Origin: Sipunculus nudus
Lineage: Eukaryota; Annelida; Sipuncula; Golfingiida; Sipunculidae
Length of the DNA: 64,000 nucleotides
Direction: 5' to 3'
Assembly (NCBI GenBank): GCA_026874595.1
Contig: CM049315.1
Span: 10,976,664 to 11,040,663 of the forward strand
Positions 59,943 to 64,000 of this stretch are shown in pieces. The notes below the pieces were generated by a model that saw only the letters and a program-made list of their open reading frames with translations, was not told the origin of the DNA and searched no databases. Each line of letters opens with the position of its first letter. Position 1 is the first letter of the stretch. A program made the translations under genes and the position numbers.

Positions 59943-60007
59943 TCTCATTGGTCTGGTTACATTTCTTTGCCCTGTGCTGTTGAAAGCTGCCTTTAAAACC
60001 AATGAGA
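59943..60007. promoter_or_regulatory. Inverted pair of CCAAT boxes
   Basis: TCTCATTGGT (59943-59952) and ACCAATGAGA (59998-60007) are perfect reverse complements 45 bp apart, both with a CCAAT core as bound by NF-Y. The surroundings (59800-60050) are G+C-richer. It lies about 110 bp left of the solo LTR. A promoter is possible but no transcript start or ORF supports it. Confidence 0.3.
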
Positions 60008-60117
60008 TCTGGAACGACTGCAGCGTATATCCGCTGCGTGAAGAGAGTATATTTTTTATTCTAAATTAAGATAAATAACCATCTATTGTCACAATCGAAA
60101 CCATCATCATTCAGTAT

Positions 60118-60883
60118 TGTTACGGAACCTAATATAAACAGATCACGTATGCGTGATGAACACAAATTTTGTATGGAGATAAAAAAATTCAGATTCTGTA
60201 ACACTAGGCAGCGTGAAATGTCTAGGGGAATGAATAAAGAAGACAGTGGTTTTTTGTTAACAAATAACTATAATTTATTCTTTAAACAACCCTTACAATA
60301 CAATACACCAAATCAATACAATTATACAGTTAAACAGCGTTATAGCAACAAGTCAGTATAATCACACAGAAAGATAATGGTACAGTACCTCGACAAGTCC
60401 TTTGAATGTAAACTCTCCCGGAGAATGACAACCCAGTGGAAAGTTCTTGCAACAACACAGTAAGTAAACCGAAGTCCAAATGTATAAAATCCAGGAGAAA
60501 ATTCTTGAAAATCTATAATTGCCGCATTCGTCGGATAAGGTCCTGACACACGCTTCTGCGTCCGCTGGTATCTGCTCTGCTCTCTGCCCCCTGGTTCTAA
60601 AAAAAACAGCCCCTTTATATACCTTCACACCCCAAGCCGGGAATTTTCCACTTCTCGAACAGTCTATAAGGACCCTGCTCAACAGTACACACGCGTTTCA
60701 GGAATTCTATAGAAAGAACAGCGCTGTGTATCTCCACATACCAGGCTCATCACGTGACCCACGACCAGGCGTGAAAACCCTAGGCTCACATGACAACGAG
60801 AGTTCAACCAGTACGGATTGAACATAAATGTAACAACAACACGAGTTACGCCCGTGTCACACAATAAAAGAGCACCTGTAACA
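60118..60883 (-). mobile_element. Solo LTR of a retrotransposon (minus strand, 766 bp)
   Basis: On the minus strand the LTR begins TGTTACAGGTGC (60883) and ends CCGTAACA (60118), with 6-bp ends TGTTAC/GTAACA. GTAT flanks it on both sides (60114-60117 and 60884-60887); a 5-bp AGTAT reading is also possible if the last A is shared. A TATA box TATATAAAGGG lies at 60611-60621 (minus) and a polyadenylation signal AATAAA at 60274-60279 (minus), in the U3-R-U5 order expected. There is no internal region or second LTR, and the duplication flanks this single copy, so it is a solo LTR left by recombination. Short frames inside are not genes. The family is uncertain; a Gypsy-type element is plausible. 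Confidence 0.75.
60611..60621 (-). promoter_or_regulatory. TATA box of the solo LTR
   Basis: TATATAAAGGG on the minus strand. A start site would fall about 25-30 bases further on, near GAACCAGGGGGCAGAGAG. Confidence 0.55.
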
Positions 60884-62131
60884 GTATTAAGAACAAACCT
60901 CAAATGTAAATTTCTGAAACGATGAAAGTTCCAACACCAATATGCACAGGTGTGAATGAATTATATCCGCCTTTGTTCTGGCGGGCAGACCTGCCTGTGA
61001 TGCAACAATCGAGTTGCTAAACCAGGACTCACATTTCTACCGCGCACAAATTTTTATCAGGATCTTGGTTATATTCTGGATCTATTGATCTAAATGTTGG
61101 CGGAGGTATGTGGATTTTGAGAGGTTTCTAGTATTTGGTCTGCCGTCATGAATTGGAGAGGTAGAGTTACCGCTGCAGACTGCTCTGGGTCTTTAAATAG
61201 ACCTAACGCCCGTCCCACTGGGGTCAGCGGGTAATCATCTGACAGGGACTGGGGTTTTTGTCCTGATTCTAGATTCTCTATAGAACCAGGAAGCTAACGG
61301 GACGACGAGGACATCACCACAACACGTGGATGCATTATTAATATAGTGAAACATCTTACCGAACCATCTCACTGGCAGCGTATGAACCAAATCGGACGAG
61401 TCCGCCTGCCGGGGACGGCATGCACACAGCGTCAGGAAACCCCTTGTAAATTGAAATACTTCATCAAGATCTTGAGAAACTTTGCCACAGTTCATAAATT
61501 TACGGAGAATAACTGAAAGTATGTGAGATCCTCTGACTGTGCTAAAATGCTAGAAAGAAGAAACCTTACAGGATCAAGCAGGATTATTTCAGAAGCTTTC
61601 ATTTTGAAAGACTATCAAACCCGAGACACAAGCAACACAGGACGAAATTTCACAAGAGCGGGAGGACTCCTGATCAAATATCTAATTTAAAACAAACCAA
61701 CAGGCGCAGTTTATTAAATCAATACAATGCTGAGCAGTTGTTCAATACAGAACTTGACACGTAGGTTTCTAGCTTAAGAGCTATATTACGGTTAACATGG
61801 TACATAAACTTGCCGACAGTTTAAAGTTACTTGCCAATAGTATCAATGAGAAGATTTAGTTGTATCTGATATGCAAATGGCCATACCAGTAAGAATCTGT
61901 CAGCTATATTTAACACAAATGCATATAACCGAACAGGTGTATCTCCTGAAAGGCCGACTACTGTTTGCTAGGTATTTTCTCGAAATGCAGGATTGTATCA
62001 CAAAGCGCTGTTAACGTTACTTCAGCACTGGTTACCAAAGGTTTGAAAAGCGACCTCACCTTCCGCCCGCCCTTCTGTCCGTCCCTCCGTCTGTCAGTGA
62101 CACTTTCTTACGTGGACATTTTATTTGATCT
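60884..62131. other. Unique DNA, no gene seen
   Basis: 60960-61060 and 61360-61480 are G+C-richer. An 86-codon minus frame (61235-61495) has no recognisable domain. The stretch 62050-62090 (CCGCCCGCCCTTCTGTCCGT) is CCGT-rich and may be the start of the repeat that follows. Confidence 0.4.
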
Positions 62132-62720
62132 TTCTCAAATTCATAGAGTTGACTGTTGTCTTTGAGGGCTCTAGCCCTATCGAATAACATACCTGTCCGA
62201 ATTCAATTAAAGCCGCCATGGCGTAATCGGTGATTTTCTTACAAGCACAGTATCTCAAATAGAATATTTTTTTATCTTTCACGAATTCACAGGGATTATT
62301 GGTGCCTATAAGGGATCTAGACCTGCTCAATTAATTACAGACCCGCTGGAAATTCAATATGGGCGACAGAGCAAAATCGGTGATTCTCTTTCAAGCAAAG
62401 TATCTTAAAGAGAATATGCTCAGTTGTTCTCAAATTCACTTGTAAGTTTGATTGCCTACCAGGGCTCCAGTTCTATCAAATTACAGGCCTGCCTAAAATT
62501 CCATATTACCGCCAGAACACAAGCAGTGTTTTTCTTATACGAAAAGTTGACAGAAGTTTGACATCAATTAGCAGATATGTGCTTTCAAAATTTAGACTCC
62601 TGTTACATCCAATATGGCTGCCAGGCAAATATTTGTGTGACTTTTCCTAAGATTATCCATGGTGATAAATCAATCTGACATCCAATCTTACATCCAATAT
62701 GGACACAGAGCTCTCATTTT
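62132..62720 (+). repeat. Diverged tandem repeat, period ~147 bp (CAATATGGCNGCC type)
   Basis: Unit starts (TTCTCAAATTCA or TTCACGAATTCA) at 62132, 62276 and 62427. Within units: GGGCTCTAGCCCTATC/GGATCTAGACCTGCTC/GGGCTCCAGTTCTATC, then ACC/GCCTG, then AATTCAATATGG.CG, then GGTGAT.TTCTT..AAGCA.AGTATCT. A fourth partial unit has ACATCCAATATGGCTGCC (62614) and a fifth fragment is at about 62691. Common type in bivalve genomes; see also 12916-13205. Confidence 0.8.
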
Positions 62721-64000
62721 GGGGGATTGTGAATCGCGGGGCCCCAATTTAGGACCTTTACGGTCCAAAAATATTTAGTTTTCTTTCAACTAGTCAGGTG
62801 GATGGGAAACATGTTTGAATAAATGTCATACCACAGAGTTCACTCAATCTTCCAAACAAAGTATGTCCGGATCATCAAACCAATGTTCAACTTGTAATTT
62901 CAAGGTGGATATTTCAGCTATGTAAATAACTGCAACATACGCAGTTCCAGCACCTCCCTGTAAATTATATTGGTTGCAGATGGGGGAAAGGTGTAAAATG
63001 AAAAATTTAATTGAAGCCGAGGTCCATATTGCTGAGTAAAAGTTGAAGAAATCTGTGTTATTTCTTATCCTTTTTGTTCCATGAAATCTTTTTTACAGGT
63101 AAAGCAGCACAGCGAAAAATAACAAAAAAAATATATATTAAATTTTCTTTTGGAAACAATTATTTGAATGAAGAAGGTATTTATTGTTCATCTATTACAG
63201 GAACAAAAACAGGGGCGTCCTTTTGTCCACAAGGCGGGGACGTTTTCAATTAAAAACCTTTCTACCGGCATCAGCTGATGATTGGTTACAAATAAACTAC
63301 AGGGTTTATCTGGATCCCACCTTGACGGAATACCACCAGCTGCCTAGAAATAAGCGAATGTGAAACAAATATACCACACTAAACAAAAGTACGCGTCCAC
63401 CTGGCGGGTACCTGTAGCACGGTGACAGAGGTAAATAACAACGGAATATCGTCTTTTCCTTTATCTGACCCGTTTACAGTACAAACAGGAGTGCTACCGC
63501 CAATGTGGTGATATGTTTTTATTTCTCTGTACGACTAAAATATACCTGCTTGATATTAACAACGGCACCGTTTTTGTAAGTTCTATATGTATTTCCTCTT
63601 TAATACGGATATTGAAATTACTTGTGTGGTTTTGAGTTCTTAGCCGCCTACGTTTAAGCTGTACCTGAGCGGATCAATACATGACCACATTTCAATTAGG
63701 AACCACGATAAACCTAAATAAATATGAACGCCCGAGCTATATAAACAAGAATAAAGCCAAAGAAATGTGAACAAAAATTACTAGGACCGCCCAGTGCTAC
63801 GAAGTAATATATTTGCACAATGGTGTCAGTAACATTACGAAAACAGCAAAGCGACCAGCCAGATTCTATACAACGACAGGCAATGGTCGCCAAACATCAG
63901 CTTTATAGTTTTGCCTACCTTTAATAATACCACCAAGCCTTCTCAGGTTGTTTTGTTTTTGCATTTTTTCTGAGAACGGAAAATATGATTTCTAGGCTAA
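62721..64000. other. Unique DNA to the window end, no gene seen
   Basis: No ORF above chance, RNA gene or repeat is supported. 63220-63430 is somewhat G+C-richer. Confidence 0.5.

Noticed and set aside
60362-60821. Frames of 100-106 codons on both strands
   Set aside because: They lie wholly inside the solo LTR and overlap each other on opposite strands.

Overview
The window looks like non-coding DNA from a bivalve mollusc; a scallop is possible but cannot be fixed without a search. The organism call rests on repeat types I know from bivalve genomes: cassettes ending in a (GGAC)n tract followed by GATCGCTATAGCTC and a tail like GTCAGCTGAGCTAAAA, copies of TGACCTTGACCTTTGACC, repeats with CAATATGGCNGCC, and long (AT)n tracts. 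By inspection the DNA is AT-rich. I find no protein-coding gene, rRNA, intact tRNA or snRNA that I can support. The longest open frame is 160 codons, none carries a domain I recognise, and many are translations of microsatellites or tandem repeats. The window is best read as intergenic or intronic DNA.

Layout. 1-2,458: tandem array of ~340-bp units with a cassette 3' end. 2,459-6,867: unique AT-rich DNA with short hairpins and a poly-C/CA tract. 6,868-9,631: several diverged bivalve repeats, including an inverted-repeat-bounded cassette at 8,922-9,631. 10,176-14,482: a minus-strand tRNA-derived SINE, a duplicated segment interrupted by 128 bp, a 168-bp tandem pair, and two ~100-bp direct repeats flanking 1.0 kb. 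15,873-17,586: microsatellites. 18,727-18,985 and 32,427-32,700: two diverged, collinear copies of a non-coding segment. 23,515-24,068: 31-bp minisatellite (18 copies). 25,071-26,035: cluster of GGGTCC-type palindromes. 27,107-27,585: 44-bp minisatellite (11 copies). 30,100-30,490 and 33,280-34,493: repeats rich in nuclear-receptor half-sites. 37,092-38,369 and 52,498-53,403: further cassettes. 39,326-40,024: AT tracts with a recent 266-bp duplication. 43,887-44,053: near-identical 84-bp tandem duplication. 46,265-46,322: a 58-bp sequence that folds as a nearly unbroken three-way junction. 60,118-60,883: a minus-strand solo LTR with target-site duplication. 62,132-62,720: ~147-bp tandem repeat.

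What ties it together. At least five dispersed repeats share one plan: tandem units, then a (GGAC)n or (GACA)n tract, then a short tail often closed by an inverted repeat. Several carry AGGTCA-type half-sites as perfect inverted (IR3) or direct (DR1) repeats. The islands between repeats are richer in G+C and have homeodomain-like cores, so some may be cis-regulatory. That last point is inference and needs cross-species alignment.
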